From positions 62,001-126,000 of the forward strand of contig NZ_JAABNP010000013.1 of assembly GCF_009928485.1 (NCBI RefSeq): a DNA stretch of 64,000 bases. Direction: 5' to 3'. Source of the DNA: Clostridium sp. C2-6-12 (lineage in GTDB: Bacteria > Bacillota > Clostridia > Clostridiales > Clostridiaceae). The translations under genes were made by a program, and so were the position numbers. The notes under the pieces are model-generated. The model was not told the DNA's origin, did no database searches, and saw only the letters and a list, made by a program, of their open reading frames with translations. Of this stretch, positions 35,293 through 43,427 are shown piece after piece. Within the stretch, counting starts at the first letter, position 1. Every line of letters begins with the position of its first letter.

Positions 35293-36534
35293 TTATTGTT
35301 TGAACATCTTGATTCCATCGTTAATTTCCTTAACAATAAGGTCACCGCATTCTTTAGGGGTAATTTGATTAGTTAATAATAAATTAAAATTGGTTTGAAG
35401 TGGTCCCCATATTACTTCTGTTTCCAATATATTAGGCATTATTTCTGAGTCCTTAGACTGCATATAAAATCCTTGTAAATATTCATCATTCTTAAAACTT
35501 TTAATTTCCAGTGCATCTTTAAAAACAGGAAGTCTGTTGCCATAAGTAATTAAAGTCTCTTTAGAATTTTCAATTAAATACTTTAACAATTTATAAGACT
35601 CTTCCTTCTTTTCTGATTTAGGATTAACTAAAGCCATTTTTATCCCTTTAAAAGTTTTTGTTGTGTTACCATTAAGCTTAGGAATTGGTGCAACTCCAAG
35701 CTTTAAATCACCAACAGTACTTTTCATCTTTTCTAATTTCTTTGCTTCCCCGATATAATATGCTATTTCCCCATTATAAAATGAAACTTCTGCCATCTCA
35801 TCATTTACATCTTGTGCCATTAATTTATTTGTTTGAACTAAATCTTGTAGAAACTTATATCCTTTTATAGCGCCTTCATTATTTAGACCTATGTTTTTTT
35901 TATCAAAAGTACCATTATTATTTTTAAATATATATCCTCCATTTGCATCTATAAATTGATATGACAAATACAGATTATTAATATCATATTTAAATCCATT
36001 GGCTTTTGCATCCTGAATTAGGCCTTCCATTGTCTCTGGAACCTTACTAACTAAGTTTTTATTATAAAATAATGCCGGACACTCTTGAGATATTGGGAAT
36101 GCACATATTTTATCATTTATGGTCACAGCATCAATTATATCTTTTGATATATAATTATCAAAATTAATTATATCTTTAGGAACCTCCTCTGCTAAATTTA
36201 ACTTTTCCAATTTTTCCATAAATTCATGACTTAACCCAAATTCAATATCTGGTGAATTTGGATTCCTTGCATCTGTTCCATTATTTGTTATATTTAAGTA
36301 TTGCTCTACACTTCCACCAGCGTTAATTGTATCGATTTGTACATTAACATCAATTCCATTTTCTTCACTCCATTTATGTGCAAGCTTTTCAATTTCTTTT
36401 CCTTCAGCTTCATTTGTATTAAGCCAAAGATTAATTTTTTTACTTTTCTCCTTGACTTGACTACATCCAATGAAATTAAATATAAAACAAAAAAATACCA
36501 TTACACAGCAGCTTAATTTAATAAAATTCTTCAT
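35293..36534 (-). CDS. Extracellular sugar-type solute-binding lipoprotein (orphan)
   Basis: A 413-aa family-1 ABC solute-binding protein. The signal peptide ends in the lipobox FIGC (lipidated Cys24). The mature part resembles MalE-type proteins: INLWLNTNEAEGKEIEKLA, NSPDIEFGLSHEFMEKLEK, AFPISQECPALFYNKNL, LGVAPIPKLNG and SEKKEESYKLLKYL. No ABC permease or ATPase is adjacent, so it must share a transporter or act as a sensor. A LacI/CcpA-type palindrome lies 79 bases upstream in the promoter (36613-36626), which fits carbon catabolite control. Confidence 0.86.
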   Translation of the reverse strand: MKNFIKLSCCVMVFFCFIFNFIGCSQVKEKSKKINLWLNTNEAEGKEIEKLAHKWSEENGIDVNVQIDTINAGGSVEQYLNITNNGTDARNPNSPDIEFGLSHEFMEKLEKLNLAEEVPKDIINFDNYISKDIIDAVTINDKICAFPISQECPALFYNKNLVSKVPETMEGLIQDAKANGFKYDINNLYLSYQFIDANGGYIFKNNNGTFDKKNIGLNNEGAIKGYKFLQDLVQTNKLMAQDVNDEMAEVSFYNGEIAYYIGEAKKLEKMKSTVGDLKLGVAPIPKLNGNTTKTFKGIKMALVNPKSEKKEESYKLLKYLIENSKETLITYGNRLPVFKDALEIKSFKNDEYLQGFYMQSKDSEIMPNILETEVIWGPLQTNFNLLLTNQITPKECGDLIVKEINDGIKMFKQ

Positions 36535-36605
36535 TTCTCTCCCCCAAAATTAAAATATATTTTTATACCACTATTATTGTTAATAATTATTTTTTCTACC
36601 AATAA

Positions 36606-36626
36606 ATTATAATGCAAGCGCTTGCA
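36606..36626 (-). promoter_or_regulatory. LacI/CcpA-type operator and -10 box of the sugar-binding protein gene
   Basis: TGCAAGCGCTTGCA (36613-36626) is a perfect 14-base palindrome of the catabolite-responsive element type. It abuts a minus-strand TATAAT (36606-36611) and covers the -35/-10 spacer, so binding should block transcription. Confidence 0.75.
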
Positions 36627-36760
36627 GTATTCTATTGGATATATTCACAAATTATTCTATGCAATTTCCTATGTATTTCTAAATACAATAAAATAAACTT
36701 AAGACAATAAATAAAATAAGATATATCAAAACTATACAGCTTTAATATACCTTTACAATT

Positions 36761-36808
36761 TAAATTAATTCTTTACATACTAAATTAATTCTTTACATAC
36801 TAAATTAA
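36761..36808. repeat. Short tandem repeat (20-bp unit)
   Basis: Two perfect 20-base units (36761-36780 and 36781-36800) plus eight bases of a third, preceded by an imperfect partial unit. AT-rich; it lies between the HAD gene and the sugar-binding protein promoter. Probably replication slippage. Confidence 0.85.
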
Positions 36809-36835
36809 ATATATTTTGTTTTTTAGAATTAATCC

Positions 36836-37465
36836 TTAAATATTAATTTCAACAATAGAATTAACTATAAAATCAGCATTAGATAAATCTTGATTTCCTG
36901 AATTAGCATTTTTGAAACCTATACATTTCATACCTGCTTTCTTAGCAGCCAATACTCCATTTTTCGAATCTTCAATAACTACACATTCTTCAGGTAATAT
37001 TCCTAATTTCTTTGCAGTTTCAACATAAATATCAGGAGCAGGCTTTCCATTTTCAACTTCTTCTCCACTTAAAATGCAGCTGAAATAATTTTCTATTCCA
37101 AATTTAGAAACAACCACTTCTATAAAATCTCTAGGTGATGATGAGGCAATTGCTGCTGGAATATTTTTATCCTTTAAATTTATTAATAAATTTTTAATTC
37201 CTTCTATTGGCTCTAAATCTGATTCAATTACCTTCCTCTTAACCAGTTCACATCTATAATTTATTATTTCTTCAGCTGATTTGTCCAATTTATATTTATT
37301 CTTTATATCAGTAAACATGTACTCATTAGTTGTTCCAACATATTTATTTAGTTCTTCTTTTGAAATACTGCAGCCAAAATCCTTCATCGTCTTCATATCC
37401 ACTTCAAAATGAATTGGTTCACTATCTATAATTACTCCATCCATATCAAAAATAACAGCCTTCAT
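36836..37465 (-). CDS. HAD-superfamily phosphatase, beta-phosphoglucomutase-like
   Basis: A 209-aa HAD hydrolase of subfamily I (cap in the N-terminal half). Motif I FDMDGVIIDSEP (nucleophile Asp7 or so and acid/base Asp two residues later), motif II IASSSPR, Lys in GKPAPDIYVETAKKLG, motif III VIEDSKNGVLAAKKAGM. The DGVIIDSEPIHF start and KPAPD are typical of beta-phosphoglucomutase or 2-deoxyglucose-6-phosphatase relatives. Substrate not determinable. It is 112 bases downstream of the M42 peptidase gene, with a hairpin between. Confidence 0.88.
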   Translation of the reverse strand: MKAVIFDMDGVIIDSEPIHFEVDMKTMKDFGCSISKEELNKYVGTTNEYMFTDIKNKYKLDKSAEEIINYRCELVKRKVIESDLEPIEGIKNLLINLKDKNIPAAIASSSPRDFIEVVVSKFGIENYFSCILSGEEVENGKPAPDIYVETAKKLGILPEECVVIEDSKNGVLAAKKAGMKCIGFKNANSGNQDLSNADFIVNSIVEINI

Positions 37466-37509
37466 GAGTTATCTCCTTTTAGTCAATATTTTTATAAAAA
37501 ATTGTATAA

Positions 37510-37563
37510 AATTTATGCTACTATTTACAGTCTGTTTTAGATTATAAAATAATAGCATAAATT
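37510..37563 (-). terminator. Terminator after the M42 peptidase gene
   Basis: On the minus strand AATTTATGCTATTATTT pairs with AAATAGTAGCATAAATT (few mismatches), followed by TTATACAATTTTTT. It begins 15 bases beyond the stop codon. Confidence 0.6.
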
Positions 37564-37577
37564 TTCACACTCCAATA

Positions 37578-38615
37578 TTATTTAGTTAAATATAAATATA
37601 AAAGTTTTATTGTATTTTCTAAAGCATTATAGTGGGTTCTTTCCATTCCATGAGAAGCATGAACCCCTGGTCCTATAAGAGCACCACGAATATCATTTCC
37701 ACCTTTTAGAGCTGCTCCAACATCCGAACCGTAAAATGGATAAATATCTACTGCATAGCTTAAATTATTATCCTTTGCTAAATTTACTAAATCTGTAGTC
37801 ATATTATAATCATAAGGTCCACCTGAATCCTTAGCGCAAATTGAAACATCATATTCTGTGCAGCTTAAATCTTCTCCTATGCACCCCATATCAACAGCTA
37901 TCATTTCTGTTATATCACTTGGAATATATGAAGATCCATGACCAACTTCTTCATATATTGAAATAAATATTTTTGTTGTAAAATGAGGAGTTATTTTTTC
38001 TCTATTAAATAATTCTAACAATCCCATTAGGCAAGTTACACTACCTTTATCATCAATGAATCTTGATTTTACAAACCCACTTTCAGTAATTGTTGTTTTA
38101 GGTTCAATAAACACAAAGTCTCCAGGACATATTCCAAGTTTTTGTGTATCTTCTTTTGATTTAACATTTTCATCAATTCTTATTTCCATATTTTTAGGTT
38201 CTCTTGTTTTGCTTGAACTATCTTCAAAAACATGAGCTGCTGGGCTTGTGCTCAAAAATGTACCAGTATATATCTTTCCTTCTCTTGTTCTTATTTTGCA
38301 GTATTCACCATCTAAGGTTGGAACAATTGGCCCCCCAAGTAAAGTGAATTTTAATTTCCCTTCTGATGTTATTGATCTTACCATAGCTCCTAAAGTGTCA
38401 ACGTGAGCTGATAACCCTATTACTTTATCCTGAGATTCACCTTTAATAGTAATTATTCCGCAGCCTTTATTAGTTGTTTCAAAATCATAGCCAAAGCCTT
38501 CTGCAATACATTTTATCTTATCCATTATTTCAAAGCAAAAGCCTGTTGGGCTATGAAATTCTAATATTTCCTTTGCTGTATCAAGTACGTATTTTTTATT
38601 AATTGCTAATTCCAT
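37578..38615 (-). CDS. M42 family metallopeptidase (glutamyl aminopeptidase/YsdC type)
   Basis: A 345-aa dinuclear metal aminopeptidase of family M42. Metal and catalytic segments: GLSAHVDTLG (first His and Asp), RFIDDKGSVT (bridging Asp), ISIYEEVGHGSS (Glu pair), IAVDMGCIGED (Asp), and PGVHASHGMERT (last His). The beta-rich PDZ-like insert lies between the first and second metal segments. These cytosolic enzymes trim peptides and form tetrahedral dodecamers. Monocistronic by its flanking gaps. Confidence 0.93.
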   Translation of the reverse strand: MELAINKKYVLDTAKEILEFHSPTGFCFEIMDKIKCIAEGFGYDFETTNKGCGIITIKGESQDKVIGLSAHVDTLGAMVRSITSEGKLKFTLLGGPIVPTLDGEYCKIRTREGKIYTGTFLSTSPAAHVFEDSSSKTREPKNMEIRIDENVKSKEDTQKLGICPGDFVFIEPKTTITESGFVKSRFIDDKGSVTCLMGLLELFNREKITPHFTTKIFISIYEEVGHGSSYIPSDITEMIAVDMGCIGEDLSCTEYDVSICAKDSGGPYDYNMTTDLVNLAKDNNLSYAVDIYPFYGSDVGAALKGGNDIRGALIGPGVHASHGMERTHYNALENTIKLLYLYLTK

Positions 38616-38692
38616 AATTATACCTCTTTTCTATTTTTATATATTGTCTACTCACTGAATACTTTGCCATAATCAAGTTTAACTAAGTAATC

Positions 38693-39199
38693 TTAAAAAT
38701 TCTTTGATAACTCGTTAAGTGCTTCGCCATCGACTCTATATACAGTCCATTCATCCATTGGTTTAGCACCCATTTCTTTATAAAATTTTATAGAAGGTTC
38801 GTTCCAATCTATACACCACCATTCAAGTCTACCACAATTTCTCTCTATTGCAAGATTTGCCAAAAAAGATAACATTATTTTCCCAAGACCTTTACCTCTC
38901 ATTTCTGGCTTTATATATAGATCCTCTAAGTATATACCAGGCTTTCCAAGAAACGTTGAAAAATTGTGAAAAAATAAAGCAAATCCTACAGGTTTTCCAT
39001 CATATTCTCCAATAACAACTTCTGCCTTTTTTCTTACAAATAATGAATCATATAATATCTCCTCTGTTGCTACTACTTCATTTAATAATTTTTCATAATC
39101 TGCTAATTCTTTTATGAAATCTAATATTAACTTTGTATCTTTTTCTTCCGCAAATCTAATTTTAAAATTTTGAACCTGCGTATTTATTTGTTCTTTCAT
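38693..39199 (-). CDS. GNAT acetyltransferase, diamine/spermidine N1-acetyltransferase-like
   Basis: A 168-aa GNAT enzyme. Acetyl-CoA motif A is seen in LEDLYIKPEMRGKGLGKIML, with the R/Q-x-x-G-x-G/A pattern RGKGLG, and motif B-like RLEWWCIDWNEPSIKFYKEMGA. The LEWWCIDWN and DEWTVYRVDG segments match the diamine (SSAT-like) acetyltransferase branch. GGAGG eight bases before ATG 39199 sets the start; a TTG five codons earlier is inside the ribosome site. Polyamine acetylation is the best guess. Confidence 0.87.
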   Translation of the reverse strand: MKEQINTQVQNFKIRFAEEKDTKLILDFIKELADYEKLLNEVVATEEILYDSLFVRKKAEVVIGEYDGKPVGFALFFHNFSTFLGKPGIYLEDLYIKPEMRGKGLGKIMLSFLANLAIERNCGRLEWWCIDWNEPSIKFYKEMGAKPMDEWTVYRVDGEALNELSKNF

Positions 39200-39237
39200 T
39201 AATGCAACCTCCAAAGCTCAATAATTTATAAATATAA

Positions 39238-39281
39238 ATAAGCTATATACCATAACAAATTTATGTAAGGTATATAACTTA
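39238..39281 (-). terminator. Possible terminator after the second hisC
   Basis: TATATACC and GGTATATA arms (39243-39279 core) flank a 17-base loop. The U-tract after the minus-strand stem is interrupted (TTATTTATATTTAT), so it is a modest candidate. Confidence 0.4.
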
Positions 39282-39289
39282 TATTTTAA

Positions 39290-40354
39290 TTAATTTTCAC
39301 CTAATATTATTTTTAACTTATCTACTAAAAAAGCCATTTCATCATCAGTGCCAATTGATATTCTCAAGAAGTTATCTATTCTTTCTTTATTAAAATATCT
39401 AACCAATACTCCGTTATCTTTTAATTTTTCATAAAGCACTTTTCCATGAACCTCTTTATGACTTGCAAAAACAAAATTAGCTTTTGATTCTAAAACCTTA
39501 AAACCTAGACTTTCTAAATCTTTAACTGCTTTTTTTCTTGTATTAATTATTTTCTTAGTTATTTCTTGAAAATATTCTTCATCTCTTATCGCTTCTGCTG
39601 CCCCTGAAATTGCTACTCTATCTATTGTATAAGAATTAATGCTGTTCTTAATTCTATTTAAACCTTCAATTAAATCTTTATGACCAAAAGCAAATCCAAC
39701 TCTTAAGCCCGCTAATGCACGTGATTTTGATAATGTTTGAATCACTAAAAGATTATCATAATCATTAATAAACTTAATCATTGATTCTCCACCAAAATCT
39801 ATATAGGCTTCGTCTATAATTACTACACTGTCTTTATTAGCTTCAACCAATTTTTTCAATTCTTCAATGTGAATATATTTTGCTGTTGGAGCATTAGGAT
39901 TTGGTATAATGACTCCTCCATTTTTCTTTTTCAATTCTTCTAATTGTATATTGAAATTTTCATCAAGCTTTACTAGCTCATAATTTAAATCTAAAAGCTG
40001 TGCATAAACTGGATAAAAAGAATAACTTATATCCGGAAATAGTATTTTACTATCTTTTGAGAAAAAAGCCATAAAAGAAAAAGCTAAAACTTCATCTGAT
40101 CCATTCCCAATAAATATTTGATCTTTGTCTAAACTATAATACTCTGCTAATTCATCAATAAGTTCACTGCAAGTTGGATCTGGATATAGCTTTAAATCTC
40201 CATTAACTGCATTTTTCATTACTTCCATAACTCTTTTTGATGGTGGATATGGATTTTCATTTGTATTTAATTTTATGTACTTTTTATCCTTAGGCTGCTC
40301 CCCAGGCACATAAGGTTCTAATTCTCTTACTTTATTATTCCAATATTTACTCAT
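39290..40354 (-). CDS. Histidinol-phosphate aminotransferase-like enzyme (second HisC)
   Basis: A 354-aa PLP aminotransferase close to HisC: KLNTNENPYPPSKRV, IGNGSDEVLAF, IPNPNAPTAKY, IIDEAYIDFGGESM, and Schiff-base Lys in QTLSKSRALAGLRVGF. It is only moderately like the operon HisC. It stands alone, far from the his operon. It could make aromatic amino acids (HisC2-type enzymes accept phenylpyruvate or 4-hydroxyphenylpyruvate) or be redundant. The ATG at 40354 has GGGGGG upstream. Confidence 0.88.
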   Translation of the reverse strand: MSKYWNNKVRELEPYVPGEQPKDKKYIKLNTNENPYPPSKRVMEVMKNAVNGDLKLYPDPTCSELIDELAEYYSLDKDQIFIGNGSDEVLAFSFMAFFSKDSKILFPDISYSFYPVYAQLLDLNYELVKLDENFNIQLEELKKKNGGVIIPNPNAPTAKYIHIEELKKLVEANKDSVVIIDEAYIDFGGESMIKFINDYDNLLVIQTLSKSRALAGLRVGFAFGHKDLIEGLNRIKNSINSYTIDRVAISGAAEAIRDEEYFQEITKKIINTRKKAVKDLESLGFKVLESKANFVFASHKEVHGKVLYEKLKDNGVLVRYFNKERIDNFLRISIGTDDEMAFLVDKLKIILGEN

Positions 40355-40498
40355 TTCCTGCCCCCCAGTATGTTAATATAGTTTTTTGTATTATACTTAT
40401 TGCTTTTTCCTATATTATACATGAAAAATGAGGCTATAACAAACTTACACTTAAAAATAATTTACTTGCAAATATATTTATTTTTAATATATACTTTT

Positions 40499-40999
40499 TT
40501 ACTTTACTATTGAATAAATTTTATTTGCTGTTTCTTCTGCTGTAATACTACTTACATCAATTTTAACAGTATCCATCTCTTCATATGCTGTAATTCTTTC
40601 TATACTCCTGCTAATAACATCAGCCTTTCTAATTGAATTAACTACATCCTTATTTAATCTCTTTCTGAGAGCCTCTTCTGTACATATTAAGGATAATTTA
40701 TAAAGCTGAAAATCAAATTCTTTCAATTTTTCTAATATTTCCATTAATATGTATTCTTCATGCATTACCCAACAAAAAATAATATACTCATACCCAGAAT
40801 TGTTTAGATAGGACTTTAATAAATACGAAATATTATTTATTACCATTTCTTTATTTTCTTCTGATACCACAAAGGGATTCATATTCCAGCACCAATCTCC
40901 ATCTAAATAAACACTAGGACTTAGTAAATTAAGCAGCTTGTTACATACAGTACTTTTACCAACACCCATAGTTCCATTAATCATAATCAATTTTTTCAT
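40499..40999 (-). CDS. P-loop nucleotide/small-molecule kinase-like protein
   Basis: A 166-aa protein with Walker A GTMGVGKST near the N-terminus (residues 9-17), VYLDGDWCW (a Walker-B-like/acceptor-Asp strand as in shikimate, gluconate and chloramphenicol kinases), and a lid region with ALRKRLNKD. The shape is that of the adenylate/shikimate kinase group. The DGDW motif suggests phosphorylation of a small molecule; the substrate is unknown. It lies on the same strand as the acetyltransferase and methyltransferase genes, with 86 bases between. Confidence 0.78.
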   Translation of the reverse strand: MKKLIMINGTMGVGKSTVCNKLLNLLSPSVYLDGDWCWNMNPFVVSEENKEMVINNISYLLKSYLNNSGYEYIIFCWVMHEEYILMEILEKLKEFDFQLYKLSLICTEEALRKRLNKDVVNSIRKADVISRSIERITAYEEMDTVKIDVSSITAEETANKIYSIVK

Positions 41000-41085
41000 A
41001 ATAGTGCCTTTCCTTATTTATATATTGATTTAATATTTTAGATCATGTTATATTCGCAAAGATTTTAAATTATTAACTAGCTTTA

Positions 41086-41970
41086 TTATGTATGGGATGT
41101 GATTGGAAACACTACTCCATCACATAGAGTTTCTTTCCCTTTTAATACAAATAAAGTATCGACAGTATCCTTATTTAACTTAAAATCAATTGAATACTTA
41201 TTACTTTCTGGCATAAATTCAAATATAATTTTTTCATCATCCTCTTGAATTATTTTTTCAATAATTTCATCCAAATCAAAATTATTTTCACTTAAAATAT
41301 CATAAAGCGTAATTATATTATTTTTTCTTCTAAAAATCACAATTACATTTTTATCCTTTAAATAATATAAATCTTCCTTAAATTCATAATTACAATGTAT
41401 ATAAAGTGGCCACTTATCCTTAATAGCACATAACTTCTGAGATAAAGGCACTCTATTTTTACTTATTTTCTCAACAATTTTTTTATGTTCTTCATTTTCA
41501 AGTTCTAATTTTATAATATTAGACTTTAATTGGGTTTTAGTAATGTTACTAATATCCATTTCATATTTTCCTTCTAATACTTTTTTAAATCCAAACTTAG
41601 GATAAAAATCTAGTACGTTCTTATTTGCAAATAAATAAATTAAATCATATGCTTCATATTCCTTTAAAATTATATCCATAAGCTTTTTAATGAGCCCATT
41701 ATTTCTATACGCTTCATCTGTCATAACTGTGCCAAGCTGGATTGCCTTATTAATCTTTCCATTGTAAATTATATTAAATTTATTTATAGATACATTGGAT
41801 ACAATTTTGTCACCACTAAGGAAAGAATAGTTTATATAATTATCATCTAAAAAACCTTTTTTAAACCATTCATCAAAATCCAGACAAAAAGTTTTAAGAG
41901 CCAATTCATTAAAACTCTTTCTATATTTATTATCATTCATATAATCGGTTATAAATTTAAATTGTTCCAT
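41086..41970 (-). CDS. GNAT acetyltransferase, Eis-like two-part protein
   Basis: A 294-aa protein whose first half (1-150) is a GNAT domain with the acetyl-CoA pattern GTVMTDEAYRNNGLIKKLM (R-N-N-G-L) and a FYPKFGFKKV C-terminal strand. The second half is less conserved and beta-rich, like the sterol-carrier-like tail of Eis-family acetyltransferases, though shorter. Its start overlaps the end of the methyltransferase gene by 14 bases, so they are translationally coupled. The acceptor is unknown. Confidence 0.78.
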   Translation of the reverse strand: MEQFKFITDYMNDNKYRKSFNELALKTFCLDFDEWFKKGFLDDNYINYSFLSGDKIVSNVSINKFNIIYNGKINKAIQLGTVMTDEAYRNNGLIKKLMDIILKEYEAYDLIYLFANKNVLDFYPKFGFKKVLEGKYEMDISNITKTQLKSNIIKLELENEEHKKIVEKISKNRVPLSQKLCAIKDKWPLYIHCNYEFKEDLYYLKDKNVIVIFRRKNNIITLYDILSENNFDLDEIIEKIIQEDDEKIIFEFMPESNKYSIDFKLNKDTVDTLFVLKGKETLCDGVVFPITSHT

Positions 41971-42655
41971 AACTTATTTTTTCTCCTATCAATATGCACT
42001 TTTCTCCAAATTGAAGTTGTTTCTGTATATTTATAAATTTGCATCTTTTCAATAATTCAATTTCTGTTTCTACTGTAAAAGGAATATCTATATGATATAA
42101 TTGTTTTTTACCTTCTGGTATTTTATTAATAACATCATAATAAAATTCTACACATTTCTTTTCCTCTTCCTTTGAATTCATATAGTAATCTCCTTCTATA
42201 TACCTTCCGCCATCCTTTAACGAACTATGAATTTTCATATATAGCTTTTCTTTTTCTTCCTTTGTAAAATGATGAATTGTCATAGATGCAATAACATAAT
42301 CATAATAATCTTTTTTAAAAGGAATTGTTAAATATGATCCTTTTATTATTTCCATTTGGCAAAGTTTATCTTTATATTTTTCTTTTAATACATTAAGCAT
42401 TTCATCTGACATATCTATAAGATGAACTTCTGCATTAGGATTTCTTTTAAATATACCTTCTAATTCAAGTCCAGTTCCACATCCAATATCTAATACTTTT
42501 ATTTTATCCTTATCATTTTCCATTGTTATAGATAATCCATCATAATACTCTTCAAATTTTTCAATTGTTTCAAACATATGCTCATTATATGTTTTAGCTC
42601 TTTTATTAAAAAATTCACTCATTTCTTCTATGCTCATTTCTAATTCCTCACTCAT
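41957..42655 (-). CDS. Class I SAM-dependent methyltransferase
   Basis: A 232-aa Rossmann methyltransferase: motif I VLDIGCGTGLELEG, motif II VHLIDMSDEML, motif IV-like YDYVIASMTIHHF, and GGRYIEGDYYM. The HHFTKEEK segment is typical of the Methyltransf_11/25 group acting on small molecules. It precedes the Eis-like acetyltransferase with a 14-base overlap, so both may modify one compound. Substrate unknown. Confidence 0.86.
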   Translation of the reverse strand: MSEELEMSIEEMSEFFNKRAKTYNEHMFETIEKFEEYYDGLSITMENDKDKIKVLDIGCGTGLELEGIFKRNPNAEVHLIDMSDEMLNVLKEKYKDKLCQMEIIKGSYLTIPFKKDYYDYVIASMTIHHFTKEEKEKLYMKIHSSLKDGGRYIEGDYYMNSKEEEKKCVEFYYDVINKIPEGKKQLYHIDIPFTVETEIELLKRCKFINIQKQLQFGEKCILIGEKISYGTI

Positions 42656-42891
42656 GAATCCGCGCTCCTATCTACTATGAAAATTTCTTTTAAAATGCTG
42701 ACCAAAATTAAATATTAATTTATATAAATTGATATACTCAAAATTAAATAATAAAATTATTTAACTGTTAACATTCATAATTGTATATACTAACTATATA
42801 TTTCTTACCATATTTTATTCAAGCTAAAGATTTTTACAGTATAATTCTTTATCCTAATTACACTTCACAGGAACTAAAAAAAAACTAAAAC

Positions 42892-42925
42892 AAGCGCATA
42901 TCTAACTTCAACTAGATACACGCTT
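42892..42925 (-). terminator. Terminator after the CD3324-like gene
   Basis: On the minus strand AAGCGTGTATCTAG pairs with TAGATATGCGCTT (imperfect), then GTTTTAGTTTTTTTTT. It directly follows the stop codon at 42930. Confidence 0.85.
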
Positions 42926-42929
42926 AATT

Positions 42930-43193
42930 TTAATTTTCATACACTATTTTTTTTATACTTGAAATAGATAAACTATACTCTTTAGCTAAAATTTCTTTAC
43001 TTTCTCCATCTTGAAATTTTCTTTTAATTTCATTATTTCTGATTTCAAGTTCCTTTCTAACACCAGATTTTGTTCCCCATTCACTTCTAATCCCTTGTTC
43101 CCTAGGAATATAAACATATTGTCCCTGACAATACTTTTGAATTTGATCAATTAATTCCTTTGGCAAGATATTTTCCGCACTTATATATTTCAT
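42930..43193 (-). CDS. CD3324-family helix-turn-helix protein (Mor-like)
   Basis: An 87-aa basic protein starting MKYISAENILPKELIDQIQKY with YVYIPREQG? region (VYIPREQGIR) and a C-terminal helix-turn-helix ESKEILAKEYSLSISSIKKI. This is the CD3324-type protein, small regulators related to the Mu Mor activator that occur in many clostridial copies. Its target is unknown. Own terminator follows; the upstream gap to leuA is about 230 bases. Confidence 0.82.
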   Translation of the reverse strand: MKYISAENILPKELIDQIQKYCQGQYVYIPREQGIRSEWGTKSGVRKELEIRNNEIKRKFQDGESKEILAKEYSLSISSIKKIVYEN

Positions 43194-43383
43194 TTTAAAT
43201 TCCAGCTCCTTAGATAATTGATTTAAATCTAAGGGTGCAGAATTTATTTTAATATATCAGGCTTATTATTTTATATATCATACTTTATACATAAGTTAAA
43301 AGCCCAAGCTTTAAATAAACTCTGCACAAAGTATAGCAGGTGTTTCTTTTTTCAAAACAATATCCCCCCTCTAACTCCATAAA

Positions 43384-43415
43384 AATATTCCTATATATAA
43401 ATATATAGGAATATT
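43384..43415 (-). terminator. Terminator of leuA
   Basis: AATATTCCTATATAT and ATATATAGGAATATT form a 15-base perfect inverted repeat, followed on the minus strand by TTTTTATGG. It lies 13 bases past the leuA stop codon. Confidence 0.85.
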
Positions 43416-43427
43416 ATAACATATTTT

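Noticed and set aside
36761..36808. CRISPR-like array
   Set aside because: Only two direct 20-base units without spacers, AT-rich, and no cas genes.
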